Program-made: the position numbers and the translations under genes
Shown here: positions 6,952-16,181 of the stretch, one piece after another
Layout: each line of letters opens with the position of its first letter
Position numbering within the stretch: the stretch's first letter is position 1
Assembly (NCBI RefSeq): GCF_030813235.1
Contig: NZ_JAUSUB010000035.1
Location: 1 to 50,861 of the forward strand
Length of the DNA stretch: 50,861 bases
Direction: 5' to 3'
Origin: Cytobacillus purgationiresistens
GTDB lineage: Bacteria; Bacillota; Bacilli; Bacillales; Cytobacillaceae
Notes under the pieces: generated by a model
Database searches by the model: none
Seen by the model: only the letters and a program-made list of their open reading frames with translations
Told to the model about the DNA's origin: nothing

Positions 6952-7956
6952 CTCTCGTTTCAATATAATTAATGTAAAATCATCTTGTAAATGAAAGTCC
7001 TGTAACTTCTCGAGCTCTTTGTAAACATTATGTACAATCGCTTGTGCCTCTAAATGAATGTTCTTTTCGATAAGCGATAACAATGTTTCCCTTTCTATAA
7101 AGCCCTCTTCCGTTCTTGATTCAGTCACTCCATCAGACATTAAAATAATCATATCTCCCGGCGATACTTCTTTTTCATACTGTCGATATTTTGTTGTTTT
7201 TTCAATTCCGAGCAAAAGCCCTTTAGCAGTGAGCTCAGTAAATTCTTTTTCACTAGCATTATAATAAAGTCCTGGTTCATGACCTGCAGAAGCATAGGTG
7301 AACATATGATTCTCGATATTGTAGATTCCGTAGAGCATTGTAATGAACATCGTTAGATCGACATTCTGTTCCACTACCCTATTAAGATTTTCTAACACAA
7401 GTGTCGGACTTTTTCTGTTTTCCGGCAAGCTGTCCATCGAATATTTAATCATCGACATGCAAAGAGCAGCTGGTAGCCCTTTGCCTATAACATCGGCAAT
7501 TGCGATGCTTACGCTTCCATTTTCATCTTTGACAAAATGAAAATAGTCACCATTCATATGCTTTGCTGGAACACTGATTGCCCCTATATCCAGCCCTTCA
7601 ACACTCGGCACCTTTGTACCTAAAAGCGTTTGTTGAACATTGGCAGCAATCTCCATTTCAGTACGTAATTCCTGTTGAATATGCTTCAAATTTTGATGTT
7701 CACGATAAGCAAACCCATACCCGACCATTACTTCTAGCAAAATATCAAATGATTCTTGCATTTCCGGTGTGAAATCCGGGAAAAGTTCTATCATCAAACT
7801 TTTGTGCATACTTACAATTTCTTCTGGCGGAATAGAGTCTTCCATCGAATTTCTGCTGAATTTCTGGCTCTGATAAAGCGCTTGTTCAGAACCATCTTTT
7901 AAATAGTTAACCAGTATTTCCCGATATTTGGACTCCATCATATTTCTGAAATCCAT
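6946..7956 (-). CDS. rsbU: RsbU, RsbT-activated PP2C phosphatase
   Basis: A 336-residue phosphatase that dephosphorylates RsbV-P when bound by RsbT. The N-terminal helical domain (about 1-85) is the RsbT-binding region, followed by a linker with EIAANVQQTLLG and the PPM catalytic domain with IADVIGKGLPAAL, MSDGVTESR and a C-terminal DDFTLIIL motif. I chose the second ATG of an ATGATG pair (7956), 6 nt after GGGGG, giving MDFRNMM, which aligns with the B. subtilis start; the other ATG is at 7959. It follows rsbT after 10 bp. Confidence 0.95.
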   Translation of the reverse strand: MDFRNMMESKYREILVNYLKDGSEQALYQSQKFSRNSMEDSIPPEEIVSMHKSLMIELFPDFTPEMQESFDILLEVMVGYGFAYREHQNLKHIQQELRTEMEIAANVQQTLLGTKVPSVEGLDIGAISVPAKHMNGDYFHFVKDENGSVSIAIADVIGKGLPAALCMSMIKYSMDSLPENRKSPTLVLENLNRVVEQNVDLTMFITMLYGIYNIENHMFTYASAGHEPGLYYNASEKEFTELTAKGLLLGIEKTTKYRQYEKEVSPGDMIILMSDGVTESRTEEGFIERETLLSLIEKNIHLEAQAIVHNVYKELEKLQDFHLQDDFTLIILKREV

Positions 7957-7966
7957 CATTCTCCCC

Positions 7967-8368
7967 CTATCGGAGCCACTTAGTCGCCTGTATATCTGTA
8001 CCATCCCCTGGATTGGAGTCAATCATAAACTCATCCATAAGACGTTTTACTCCAGGTAAACCTGCTCCTAATCCTCCTGATGTTGAATAACCATCTTCCA
8101 TTACTTGTCTTAGATCGTTAATACCTGGGCCTTTGTCTAGAGAAATAATACGCAAACCCACTTTTCCGTTTTTATACATTTTTTCTATACAAATTTGACC
8201 TTGTCCCGCATAAAGAAAGATGTTCCTGGCAAGTTCACTTATCGCAGTCGTAATTCTTGCTTGGTCAACCGTGCCGAATCCAAGTTCTTTTGCGACATTT
8301 CGCCCTAGCTGCCTAGCGGACACAATGTCCCATTCATTTAATATCTTAACGCAGGATTGGTTCTCCAT
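7967..8368 (-). CDS. rsbT: RsbT switch kinase
   Basis: A 133-residue GHKL-type serine/threonine kinase. It is held in the stressosome by RsbS and RsbR, phosphorylates them on stress, then leaves to activate RsbU. Visible ATP-site residues are N49 in SELARNIFLYA and D78 in LDKGPGI, plus the glycine-rich GGLGAGLPG (about 98-106). It begins only 4 bp after rsbS with GGGGGAA upstream. Confidence 0.95.
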   Translation of the reverse strand: MENQSCVKILNEWDIVSARQLGRNVAKELGFGTVDQARITTAISELARNIFLYAGQGQICIEKMYKNGKVGLRIISLDKGPGINDLRQVMEDGYSTSGGLGAGLPGVKRLMDEFMIDSNPGDGTDIQATKWLR

Positions 8369-8372
8369 TCGG

Positions 8373-8729
8373 TTATTCCCCCAATTCCTGTTGTAATTTC
8401 TCCAAGCCTTTTTCTAGGTCTAATGCCGTAAGTACATTATTTAAACCTATTCCTAACTCTATTAAAGTGATTGCTACAGCAGGCTGAATCCCTGTAATGA
8501 CAACCTTCGCACCCATGAGTTTCGACATTTCGATGACATCGCCCAACACCTTAGCTATAAAGGAATCGATAAAGTCGATGGAAGTTAAATCAATTACCAC
8601 TCCATTGGCGCTTGTATCATGAATCTTTTGCAGTAAGTCCTCCTGAAATTGGAGTGCCGTTTGATCATCCAGCTCCCATTGAATGGAGATAAGTAAGCAA
8701 TCATGTAACTTTAAAATTGGAATTCTCAC
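8373..8729 (-). CDS. rsbS: RsbS stressosome scaffold (STAS domain)
   Basis: A 118-residue single STAS-domain protein forming the stressosome core with RsbR and sequestering RsbT. The conserved phosphorylated serine is Ser56 in [14 protein letters not shown] (the counterpart of B. subtilis Ser59). It starts with GTG overlapping the stop codon of rsbR (GTGA), so it is translationally coupled. Confidence 0.95.
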   Translation of the reverse strand: MRIPILKLHDCLLISIQWELDDQTALQFQEDLLQKIHDTSANGVVIDLTSIDFIDSFIAKVLGDVIEMSKLMGAKVVITGIQPAVAITLIELGIGLNNVLTALDLEKGLEKLQQELGE

Positions 8730-9550
8730 TTTTTAACCTCCAATGGCACAATTTTGCAATTCGTGATTTCTAAGGCTGCTTCTACACCAGATTTTAATGT
8801 GTTTTTAGTAATGACGCGACTGAGGTCGATTCCAAGACTCACAATCGTTTGGGCAATTTCCGAACGAATTCCAACAATCATGCATGTGGCACCTATTAAA
8901 CGAACAGCACCTGCCGCTTGTATAATATGGTGTGCCACCATAGTATCAACAACGGGAACGCCTGTAATATCAATTAATACGACTTCTGACCGGTGTTTCA
9001 CTGCACCTTGAAGAAGGTTCTCCATTATTTGTTTTGCTCGGTCAGTATCAATGGTCCCAACAAGCGGCATAACGGTAATCCCGTCAAATACCGGGATAAG
9101 CGGGGCCGACAATTCCTGAAGAGCCATTTTTTGATTAGAGATTGTTCTTTCCCAAGTGGATGTGTAATCATTAATAATCTCACTGATCATTGCTTTCATC
9201 CAATGGTTAATATCATGCATCACTTTAACCTGGTTTTTCGAATCGACTAGCCCGTCCTTCTCCATGCCTTCATAAACTAAGTCGCCGAAAACATCTAAGG
9301 TATTTACCACAAATCTTAAAGGCCAACCAAGACGTACAATCTTGTCAGAAAAATCCTCAAGTCTTGTCGTATATTCTTCAGTTGATCCTGATATTTTTAA
9401 AATGGCTAAATTAATTAGCTCAGTGCTTGTTGTTGAAAAATTTTGATCTAAAATTACATTACTTACTGTTTCATCCGATTGTTCTTTTAATCTTTGAACC
9501 CATTCTTCAAAAATGGCCTGTCTATTAGAACGAATATAATTTAAAGTCAT
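8726..9550 (-). CDS. rsbR: RsbR stressosome sensor/co-antagonist
   Basis: A 274-residue protein with a variable N-terminal non-heme globin-like sensor region (about 1-140) and a C-terminal STAS domain (about 150-265). Both conserved RsbT targets are present: T169 in VGTIDTDRA and T203 in [12 protein letters not shown]. It forms the stressosome with RsbS, its neighbour. It is the first gene of the operon. Only one RsbR paralogue is in this window; others could be elsewhere. The start is odd: GGGAGG lies 14 nt upstream and an out-of-frame ATG begins a four-codon reading frame that ends at this ATG. Confidence 0.94.
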   Translation of the reverse strand: MTLNYIRSNRQAIFEEWVQRLKEQSDETVSNVILDQNFSTTSTELINLAILKISGSTEEYTTRLEDFSDKIVRLGWPLRFVVNTLDVFGDLVYEGMEKDGLVDSKNQVKVMHDINHWMKAMISEIINDYTSTWERTISNQKMALQELSAPLIPVFDGITVMPLVGTIDTDRAKQIMENLLQGAVKHRSEVVLIDITGVPVVDTMVAHHIIQAAGAVRLIGATCMIVGIRSEIAQTIVSLGIDLSRVITKNTLKSGVEAALEITNCKIVPLEVKK

Positions 9551-9612
9551 TGTATTTCCATGATCCTCCCTATTTTATCATAGATTTTGGTTACTTCTTC
9601 CTTTTATAGGGT

Positions 9613-9640
9613 ATTGTAAAACAAAATACAAAATTGTAAA
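9613..9640 (-). promoter_or_regulatory. Candidate sigma-A promoter of rsbR
   Basis: On the minus strand TTTACA (9635-9640), 16 nt, TACAAT (9613-9618), about 60 nt before rsbR. The rest of 9641-9888 is A/T-rich and I see no gene in it. Confidence 0.5.
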
Positions 9641-9888
9641 GGAATCCTCATATTTCTACACTCTATTTAATTTTATCATAAAAAAAATGTTGTTTAGCAT
9701 AAGGATATCTTCCTTATTAAGGAGAAAGATACAATTAGGCTATCCAAATATCCAAGTTACCCTCATTTATAACATTCGAAACCTTTTATGTAAAATAATT
9801 TTGCCATCTGTTACTTTTCATCTTTTGGAAAAAGCAGAATTTTATTATTATTCTGACTTTTTATTCTACAGCCTAAATATGTGTAAAA

Positions 9889-9916
9889 TAAAAAACGCCC
9901 CTATACTAGAGCGTTT
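9889..9916 (-). terminator. Terminator after mazF
   Basis: On the minus strand AACGC pairs with GCGTT around a 12-nt loop that can extend the stem (CTCTAG/TAGGGG), followed by TTTTTATTTT. It separates mazEF from the rsb operon. Confidence 0.7.
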
Positions 9917-9920
9917 TACT

Positions 9921-10271
9921 TTAAAATTCAATGAGACCTAGACTCACTTGTAAGGCTTCATTCACTTTTTCCATCATTTCGTCATCGAGATGGGTAATTT
10001 TATCGGTTAATCTCTGTTTATCAATTGTACGAATCTGTTCTAGTAAGATTACTGAATCTCTTTCAAAAGCATATCGCTTCGCATCAATTTCAACGTGAGT
10101 TGGCAGCTTTGCTTTTTGAATCTGTGCGGTAATCGCTGCAATAATTACTGTGGGACTAAACCGATTCCCGATGTCGTTTTGTATGACCAGCACTGGACGG
10201 ACACCGCCTTGTTCTGAACCAACAACTGGGGATAGGTCTGCAAAATAAACGTCACCACGTTTGACAATCAA
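9921..10271 (-). CDS. ndoA: MazF-type endoribonuclease toxin EndoA (NdoA)
   Basis: A 116-residue MazF/PemK toxin, nearly identical to B. subtilis EndoA over its whole length from memory. EndoA cleaves single-stranded RNA at UACAU. Conserved core [12 protein letters not shown] (with the catalytic arginine) and [17 protein letters not shown] (with the conserved threonine) are present. The start is TTG, 8 nt after GGAGG. It follows the antitoxin gene after 4 bp, the usual antitoxin-first order. Confidence 0.96.
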   Translation of the reverse strand: MIVKRGDVYFADLSPVVGSEQGGVRPVLVIQNDIGNRFSPTVIIAAITAQIQKAKLPTHVEIDAKRYAFERDSVILLEQIRTIDKQRLTDKITHLDDEMMEKVNEALQVSLGLIEF

Positions 10272-10275
10272 AGGA

Positions 10276-10557
10276 TCATCCTCCGCTTACTAGACGTTCA
10301 ACTGCGTTTTCTGCCTCATATTCCGCTTGAAATGCTTCAGATGCTATCGTCAAGTTTATTTTCGCCATCTCCATGTAGCCTCTTCTCATGGATTCACGAA
10401 TTTGTCTCTTTTTCCGTTCACGCAAATACATTTTGGTTGCTTGATAAATAAACTCACTTCGGTTCACGTTCTCTTGCTTCGCAAAAACATCTAACTCTGT
10501 CAATAGATGCTGCGGCAATTTAACCATAATTTCTGTCGTTGCGCTGGATTCAGACAC
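10276..10557 (-). CDS. ndoAI: MazE-type antitoxin EndoAI (NdoAI)
   Basis: A 93-residue ribbon-helix-helix antitoxin that neutralises the neighbouring EndoA. The N-terminus ([20 protein letters not shown]) forms the DNA-binding RHH; the C-terminus ([18 protein letters not shown], ending ERLVSGG) is the toxin-binding part and is highly conserved. I chose GTG at 10557 (MSESSATTE), 9 nt after GGAGG and equivalent to the B. subtilis start, over the ATG two codons upstream, which is only 3 nt from the ribosome binding site. Confidence 0.94.
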   Translation of the reverse strand: MSESSATTEIMVKLPQHLLTELDVFAKQENVNRSEFIYQATKMYLRERKKRQIRESMRRGYMEMAKINLTIASEAFQAEYEAENAVERLVSGG

Positions 10558-10764
10558 AAACATACACCTCCACCATCACTGCATACCATTTTATATCTAC
10601 CAATTTTCATATTACCACTATTCTCAAACGATGCAAAGGGGGTTTTCATATTCTTCCTGATTAATCCGTAAAAAAATCGATTATTCATTCCCTTCCAAGG
10701 AAACGAAGTTATAAATTCCCATATGTTAATAACTATTATCTGCAAACTTAAAGCAAGGTATGCA

Positions 10765-11925
10765 TTAAAGTATCATATTTCTTACAGAAACTACTTTTCC
10801 AGCTCGCTTGTACACACGCGGAACACGACTTGAGATTTGACAAGTCACTTCATAATTAATGGTTTCAAGCCTTTGGGCGATTTCATTTACCGATATTCTT
10901 TCTTGTCCCTGCTCACCAATTAAGGTCACTGCTGTACCAAGCGGTAGCTCGTCGGTAAGCCTAATCATGCATTGATCCATACATATTCTTCCGACAATGG
11001 GTGTGCGCTTGCCGCCGACTAAAACCTCTTGCTTGCCTAATTTCCGAATCCATCCATCTGCATAGCCAATTGGCAATGTTCCTACCCACTCGTCCGCTTC
11101 TGCTTCATAAGTAGCACCATAACTAACCTTTTCACCTTTATTTAATTTCTTCACATGTACAAGCTTTGTTTGAAGTGAAAAAGCTTCCTTTAAAGGAAAC
11201 GGCAAAACGGATTCCATTTCTAATGAAGGTGTTAATCCATACATAGAAATCCCAAAACGTACAGCGTTAAAATGAGATTGTGCAAACCTTAATCCAGCTG
11301 CACTATTACTTGCATGAATATATTTCGGTTTTTGGTCCACCCAGGAAAGCATTTGATTAAATCGTTCAAGCTGCATGTCAAAGTAATCCACCTTTATTTC
11401 ATCCGCAGTTGCAAAATGAGTGAATATCCCTTCAAGCTTAAAGTGACTGCCAGCCTTTAACTCTGTTTCAATTGCCTGCCATTCTTCTTGTCGCTGTATC
11501 CCAAGCCTCCCCATACCGCTATCAAATTTCACATGCACACTTAAACCTTTTGTATCATCAATGAATCTCTTCGCTTCCAGTAACCACTCTACTTGAAAGA
11601 TGGTTAGAGTGATTCCATTTTCGACAGCTGTTTGGGCATCTTCGGACCGGCTTGCTCCCAATACTAAAACAGGCGCAGTTATCCCTTTTTGCCTTAATGC
11701 AAGTGCTTCGTCTAATGTCGCTACTGCTAAATATGTTGCACCAGCTTCCAATGCTGCGTTTGCTATCTCCACATCTCCGTGACCATAGCCATTTGCCTTA
11801 ACGACTGCAAATACTTCAATATCTTCAGCCACATATTTTCTCATTGACTCTACATTATATGTGATATGATCTAAATTTATCTCTGCCCATGTATCTCTAA
11901 AAAAACGGGACTGCTGATCCAACAC
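10765..11925 (-). CDS. alr: Alanine racemase
   Basis: PLP-dependent racemase of fold type III that makes D-alanine for peptidoglycan and teichoic acids. About 386 residues, as usual for the family. The PLP lysine is in [12 protein letters not shown] (K43 from this start); the catalytic tyrosine region is VSYGATYEA, and the conserved GRICMDQCM follows. I chose the GTG at 11925, 8 nt after AGAGG; a GTG two codons upstream is 2 nt from the site. The position upstream of mazEF is as in B. subtilis. Confidence 0.95.
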   Translation of the reverse strand: MLDQQSRFFRDTWAEINLDHITYNVESMRKYVAEDIEVFAVVKANGYGHGDVEIANAALEAGATYLAVATLDEALALRQKGITAPVLVLGASRSEDAQTAVENGITLTIFQVEWLLEAKRFIDDTKGLSVHVKFDSGMGRLGIQRQEEWQAIETELKAGSHFKLEGIFTHFATADEIKVDYFDMQLERFNQMLSWVDQKPKYIHASNSAAGLRFAQSHFNAVRFGISMYGLTPSLEMESVLPFPLKEAFSLQTKLVHVKKLNKGEKVSYGATYEAEADEWVGTLPIGYADGWIRKLGKQEVLVGGKRTPIVGRICMDQCMIRLTDELPLGTAVTLIGEQGQERISVNEIAQRLETINYEVTCQISSRVPRVYKRAGKVVSVRNMIL

Positions 11926-12113
11926 TTTCACTTCCTCTTCTCTGCCACTTTTTATATAGATATATTTGATTATGTCATATGAAAATTATACAGCAAAGAC
12001 CATATTCGATAAATTTCGATTTTTTATTCTAATGTTTGTCGGGAGATTGCTTGAAATAGCACTTTGGAGAAAAGAAGCGTTCTTTCAAAAAATGTTCGGA
12101 GAGAATTAAAGTC

Positions 12114-12148
12114 AAAAAAACCAACCCAGTTTTCTTGCTCTGAGTTGG
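12114..12148 (-). terminator. Terminator after the lipoprotein gene
   Basis: On the minus strand CCAACTCAG pairs with CTGGGTTGG, followed by TTTTTTT. It isolates the lipoprotein gene from alr. Confidence 0.8.
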
Positions 12149-12157
12149 CTCTTTTTA

Positions 12158-13171
12158 TTATTTCACCATTTCACCTTGGACCGATTGAGCAATGGTTACA
12201 AACTCCTCTTCGGATAGTTCATTTGAAGCAATCATATAATCCACACCGTTATGTGTCCATGAGATCATATTTTCTGAAAGAGCTCCAATGGTAAAGCCTA
12301 AGTCAACTGGATTGCCATTAACCGAGGTTGCTGCGCTTGCTGGAACAGCCGTTGCTTTTTCCTGTATTAATGTAAACGATTTGGCTCCAGTATAGCTCAA
12401 TATGACGCGCTTCCCATTTTCAATATCCACTTCTTTTTCTGTATTTAAGCTTACGCCTGGGATTTCTGCTTCAGGATACATGACTGTGAATCCCTCTTCC
12501 TTGTCCACTTCGGCCATAACAGGAATCTCTAATTGTGCACCTGTCATATTCTTTTGCATATCAAAATCCTTTTTATCAAATTCCTCATTGAATTTCACTT
12601 TAGTAAACTCTACGGTTACTAAAGGATTTTTATCAGTATCCATCACCTTCACACTCACAGGAGATAAGTCTGATTTCTTCAATGTGATTTCTTGAGTTGG
12701 AAGCATTTGATTGTTTTGGTATCTTGTTTTTGTTTCATACACATAATGATCTTTCGTTGCTGTGAACTTGGCTTCTTTATCATTCATAATATCTTTTACT
12801 AAAGATTCATATAAATAAGCCTGGCTGCTATTTTTTGGCCATTCACTTTGAAAACGGAAGCTCTTATTTAGGGCTGGTGTTAACACATATACGCCTTCCT
12901 TATTGCGGAGAATCATCTGACTTTGGTCTTTTTGCGCATTCTTTAATGCTACACGATAGAATTCAGGCTCCTTATGCCAAACCTCGATATCATAGGTTTG
13001 GGGATCAGTGCCCATTTGTAAAGTCATCTTCGCATTTGCCTTATAGCCCTTTAATGATTCAACCTTTCCACTTAGCTCTTTTGTTACATCTTCCTGTGAT
13101 TTTGTCCCACAAGCTGCTAATAATAACATGACTGACAACCCGATGAGCAGCATGATAAGCTTCTTTTTCAT
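12158..13171 (-). CDS. Outer-membrane-lipoprotein-carrier-like lipoprotein (YdcC family)
   Basis: A 337-residue exported lipoprotein. The signal peptide MKKKLIMLLIGLSVMLLLAA is followed by Cys21 in a lipobox (LAAC). The mature part resembles the LolA-like YdcC/GerS-related family of Firmicutes, seen in the early VESLKGYKANAKMTLQMG and EVWHKEPEFYRVAL region. YdcC of B. subtilis is linked to sporulation; its exact role is unknown to me. It lies between acpS and alr as in B. subtilis. The start has AGGGG 8 nt upstream. Confidence 0.85.
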   Translation of the reverse strand: MKKKLIMLLIGLSVMLLLAACGTKSQEDVTKELSGKVESLKGYKANAKMTLQMGTDPQTYDIEVWHKEPEFYRVALKNAQKDQSQMILRNKEGVYVLTPALNKSFRFQSEWPKNSSQAYLYESLVKDIMNDKEAKFTATKDHYVYETKTRYQNNQMLPTQEITLKKSDLSPVSVKVMDTDKNPLVTVEFTKVKFNEEFDKKDFDMQKNMTGAQLEIPVMAEVDKEEGFTVMYPEAEIPGVSLNTEKEVDIENGKRVILSYTGAKSFTLIQEKATAVPASAATSVNGNPVDLGFTIGALSENMISWTHNGVDYMIASNELSEEEFVTIAQSVQGEMVK

Positions 13172-13331
13172 CCTTTCAACCCCTTTGTCTCAATTCAGCT
13201 AATGCAAGATAATGCGCATCCGTGGCCTTGTCTTCTCCTCTGCACTACTGAATATATGAGACAACCTTAGGGAATATTCCAGACGTTCATACAAGCTCTA
13301 TAAAATTTAAGGAAATGTTTCTAATGGTAAA

Positions 13332-13688
13332 TTAATCAATCTTTTCTATTACTACTTGAGCAGCCGCATACTCTCGGCTATGGGAGATAGAAAGATGAAC
13401 TCCTTCCTTAAATGGTTTTATGATAAAAGGTTTTCCTTTATGATCACTTGTGATTTCGATATCATGAAAAGAAAGATCTTTACTAATCCCGGTACCATAT
13501 GCTTTAGAGAATGCTTCTTTTGCAGCAAATCTGCCTGCTAAATATTCTACTCTTCTTCTTTCTGATAAGGATTGATAAATTTCTTGTTCTTTATCTGTTA
13601 GAATTCTTGCAGCAAATTTTTCTTTATAAGCTGCCATTTTTTGAATGCGGCTGAGCTCGGTAATATCAATTCCAATACCAATAATCAT
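13332..13688 (-). CDS. acpS: Holo-[acyl-carrier-protein] synthase
   Basis: A 118-residue AcpS that transfers 4'-phosphopantetheine from CoA to the serine of acyl carrier protein, in the cytoplasm. Magnesium ligands are visible: D8 in IGIGIDITEL and E58 in RFAAKEAFSKA; the C-terminal HLSISHSREYAAAQVV is typical. It is a full-length family member. It is divergent from the rhomboid gene with a repeat-containing gap of 256 bp. Confidence 0.96.
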   Translation of the reverse strand: MIIGIGIDITELSRIQKMAAYKEKFAARILTDKEQEIYQSLSERRRVEYLAGRFAAKEAFSKAYGTGISKDLSFHDIEITSDHKGKPFIIKPFKEGVHLSISHSREYAAAQVVIEKID

Positions 13689-13754
13689 TTTTCATCTTCC
13701 TTCTATTTAAATTAATCGCTGCATAAAACAAACTATAGTATGATTTAAGAAAAG

Positions 13755-13862
13755 CGCGGGGCGCCTTGCTCAGCCTAAAGGCAAGCACCAGGCGAGTCTC
13801 ACGGTAAGGTGCTCTTTACTTTTCTGGGAGGAATTCTCCTAGACACTCGCTAGTGCTAGACA
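13755..13862. repeat. Dispersed Bacillus-type intergenic repeat
   Basis: A GC-rich island in an A/T-rich gap, beginning AAGCGCGGGGCGCCTTGCTC and continuing with GGCAAGCACCAGGCGAGTCT and GGAGGAATTCTCCTAG. This resembles the non-coding GCGCCTTG...CAGGCG repeats found at many sites in Bacillaceae genomes, which I recall without a standard name. Palindromic blocks suggest an RNA or DNA structure. There is no open frame in it. Confidence 0.6.
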
Positions 13863-13944
13863 TTTCTCTTATTTGAATAATTTTATCATTTCATATCTTT
13901 GTACAAAATCCCAACTGTTTAAAAATATTATGAGGAGGTTCTCG

Positions 13945-14664
13945 ATGTTTATAAGAACTGAGAGCTTTAAAGAATTCATTCGCTTTTATCCGATAGTAAC
14001 TTGGATAATCGCTATTAATATTGTACTTTATTTACTGACGGTTTTGCCGATTTTACCTTCTGGCTGGTTAATGAACTTGTTTGCAGGCGTCAATCTGAAT
14101 ATTGTGATGGGTGAATACTGGAGACTTGTCACACCTATCTTCATGCATAATGGTTTCGCTCATTTATTGTTCAATAGCTTTTCGCTGGTGTTATTTGGAC
14201 CAGCTCTTGAAAGGTTGATTGGAAAGGTCCGTTTTCTGCTCGTTTATTTCATTTCTGGTATTGGCGCAAATGTAGCAACCCTAATATTAGAGCCGCTTAC
14301 GTATATGCATGTAGGTGCGAGCGGAGCGATATTCGGCCTCTTCGGCTTTTTCACTTCGATTATCGTTTTCAGACGCGACTTATTATCGAGGCAAAACACC
14401 CAGCTCGTCTTGACCATTACCATTATTGGTATCGTCATGACATTTATGCAGGCTAATATTAATGTAACCGCCCACCTCTTTGGACTGCTTGCCGGCTTCC
14501 TCATAGGTGCAGCAACAATAAAAAACAAAACGTCAGGCTTCTCAACAATTAAAACAGGCAATTGGAAACCTGCCCGGCAACGCTTCAATGGCATTCCCCT
14601 TAAGACCCTGCTTGTTTGGGGAGGAATCGTCTTACTGGCTATCCTTGGCTTAATTTTTCGATAA
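13945..14664 (+). CDS. Rhomboid family intramembrane serine protease (YdcA family)
   Basis: A 239-residue membrane protein with six or so transmembrane segments. The rhomboid catalytic dyad is present: Ser126 in HVGASGAIFG and His177 in VTAHLFGLLAGF, with the oxyanion-associated HLLFNSFS (Asn77) upstream. The start at 13945 has AGGAGG 6 nt upstream; a longer frame to 13873 has no ribosome binding site. It lies between acpS and ydbT as ydcA does in B. subtilis, whose substrate is not known to me. Confidence 0.92.
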   Translation: MFIRTESFKEFIRFYPIVTWIIAINIVLYLLTVLPILPSGWLMNLFAGVNLNIVMGEYWRLVTPIFMHNGFAHLLFNSFSLVLFGPALERLIGKVRFLLVYFISGIGANVATLILEPLTYMHVGASGAIFGLFGFFTSIIVFRRDLLSRQNTQLVLTITIIGIVMTFMQANINVTAHLFGLLAGFLIGAATIKNKTSGFSTIKTGNWKPARQRFNGIPLKTLLVWGGIVLLAILGLIFR

Positions 14665-14696
14665 GATAAAAACGCCATGCAAATGGAAATTCTAAA

Positions 14697-14723
14697 ATGG
14701 CTGTCGACAAAGTCGACAGCCAT
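14697..14723. terminator. Bidirectional terminator between rhomboid gene and ydbT
   Basis: A perfect 12-bp stem, ATGGCTGTCGAC with GTCGACAGCCAT, around a 3-nt AAA loop, in the gap between convergent genes. T runs on either side are short (GAGTTTTT on the plus strand, TTTTTATC further out on the minus strand). Confidence 0.75.
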
Positions 14724-14732
14724 TAAGAGTTT

Positions 14733-16181
14733 TTAGTGTAGCGGTTTTTCCTGTTGATCACAGTCAGTATAGGAGTACCATTTGTAAAGCGTGATTACAT
14801 CATCTTGCTCCAAATCAGCAACCTTTCCACCCGTTGCCCCCGATCCGGACATAGCCATCGCTTGGATGGTAGCCAGTTTTCGTTTCTTTTGGAAATGGCT
14901 TTCGCTCATAGTCAAAGATTGCGTTCGATTCTTTTTCAGAAACACGGTATTTTTTGTTATACCTCTATACCTAAGAGTGGCTTGACTCTCCTCTAAATTC
15001 CACCCCGCCGCTCTAAATTGCAAATATGAAAAGAAAAGAGAAATGAAAATGACTGCAAACCCTATATATCCCCAAGGTCTGAAGAAGTAGATTAAAGCCG
15101 CACTAATGGGAACTGATAATATAAGCCCTCGATACATATATCTTCTTAACGCTCTTTTAGGAGCAGGTGTAAATGAATGATTCAAATCATAATCAGGTAA
15201 ACAGCTCGCCATAATCATTTCTATCTGGCTTTTCTTAATAACAGGGAGCAGCATCACTCGAGCATTATCCGAATCTTTGACCGATCCACCTGCACTCTCT
15301 ACAAATACGGAGGCAAGGCCAAGCGGTTGTCTAATGATATTTTCACTGATACGAAGGGCTTGAATGCGATGGAGCGGAATAGTCAATTGTCTTTTTTCCA
15401 ACAAACCCCTAGAAATAATGATATCCTCATCTGTCCTCTTAACAGTAAAATTCGCATATTTTAATACAGAGCCAATTAATGCAATGAGCCAAGCAACCAA
15501 AAAGCCAAGGAAAACAAGGATACTGATGAATATGAGGCTGCTCGATATAAACACCTCAAGCTCTTCATAAACCCTCTCATAAGGAATCACTTCAGCAAAT
15601 TGAAACATGAAAGCAACCACAGCGGAAATAACCACACCAACACCGCCTGATGTTGAAGACAGCAATAGCAGCTCGCTCGGCTTGATTTTATAAATGATTG
15701 ATTCTTCCTTTGTCACTTGCGATTCCATATCCAATTGGTTCTCACTTTTCGAATAAGAAAGTGCTTGTTGAATACGGTCTGCATCTGATTTCGTGATGGC
15801 TGTTAAAACCGCCTCCGCCTCCGTGCCAGAGCCAGCCGTTTCCACAGTCATCTTCACAAGTCCAAAAGGACGTTGTAATATCCCTTCTGATAGATCCAAG
15901 CTTTGAATCCTTTCAAAAGGTATATATCTTTTCTTTCTTACAATGATACCTGATTCAATTCTCAGCTCTCCCTCTTCAATCCGGTAAGTAAAGCGGAGCC
16001 AGGTCAATATTCCAGTGATTAGTATTAAGAGAACGAACCCTAGAGTAATGAAAAATTGTATGTATCCTTCGCTATTACCTACTACAACAAATAAAAGAAT
16101 CGGAATAAGTAATTCCTTTAGTTGTTTAACAAAGTTTGCAAGAGCCGAAATAGGATGCAGCCTCTTTGGTTCAGACATCAT
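14733..16181 (-). CDS. ydbT: PH-domain (bPH2/DUF304) membrane protein YdbT
   Basis: A 482-residue membrane protein with three bacterial PH-like domains interleaved with transmembrane helices. Repeated signature: IPFERIQSLDLSEGILQRPFG early, IPLHRIQALRISENIIRQPLG in the middle and NRTQSLTMSESHFQKKRKLA late. YdbS/YdbT of B. subtilis have been linked to resistance against antimicrobial peptides of amylocyclicin type; I infer the same here only from family and order. It overlaps the end of ydbS by 11 bp. Confidence 0.9.
   Translation of the reverse strand: MMSEPKRLHPISALANFVKQLKELLIPILLFVVVGNSEGYIQFFITLGFVLLILITGILTWLRFTYRIEEGELRIESGIIVRKKRYIPFERIQSLDLSEGILQRPFGLVKMTVETAGSGTEAEAVLTAITKSDADRIQQALSYSKSENQLDMESQVTKEESIIYKIKPSELLLLSSTSGGVGVVISAVVAFMFQFAEVIPYERVYEELEVFISSSLIFISILVFLGFLVAWLIALIGSVLKYANFTVKRTDEDIIISRGLLEKRQLTIPLHRIQALRISENIIRQPLGLASVFVESAGGSVKDSDNARVMLLPVIKKSQIEMIMASCLPDYDLNHSFTPAPKRALRRYMYRGLILSVPISAALIYFFRPWGYIGFAVIFISLFFSYLQFRAAGWNLEESQATLRYRGITKNTVFLKKNRTQSLTMSESHFQKKRKLATIQAMAMSGSGATGGKVADLEQDDVITLYKWYSYTDCDQQEKPLH

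Noticed and set aside
9590..9615. Plus-strand sigma-B-like promoter (GGTTAC, 14 nt, GGGTAT) antisense to the rsbR upstream region
   Set aside because: The -35 half is a poor match and nothing sensible lies downstream.
9921..10557. MazEF as part of a phage-defence island
   Set aside because: The pair is in its conserved housekeeping position between alr and rsbR, not in an accessory region.
12030..12107. 25-codon frame on the plus strand between alr and the lipoprotein terminator
   Set aside because: No ribosome binding site and no resemblance to a known small protein.
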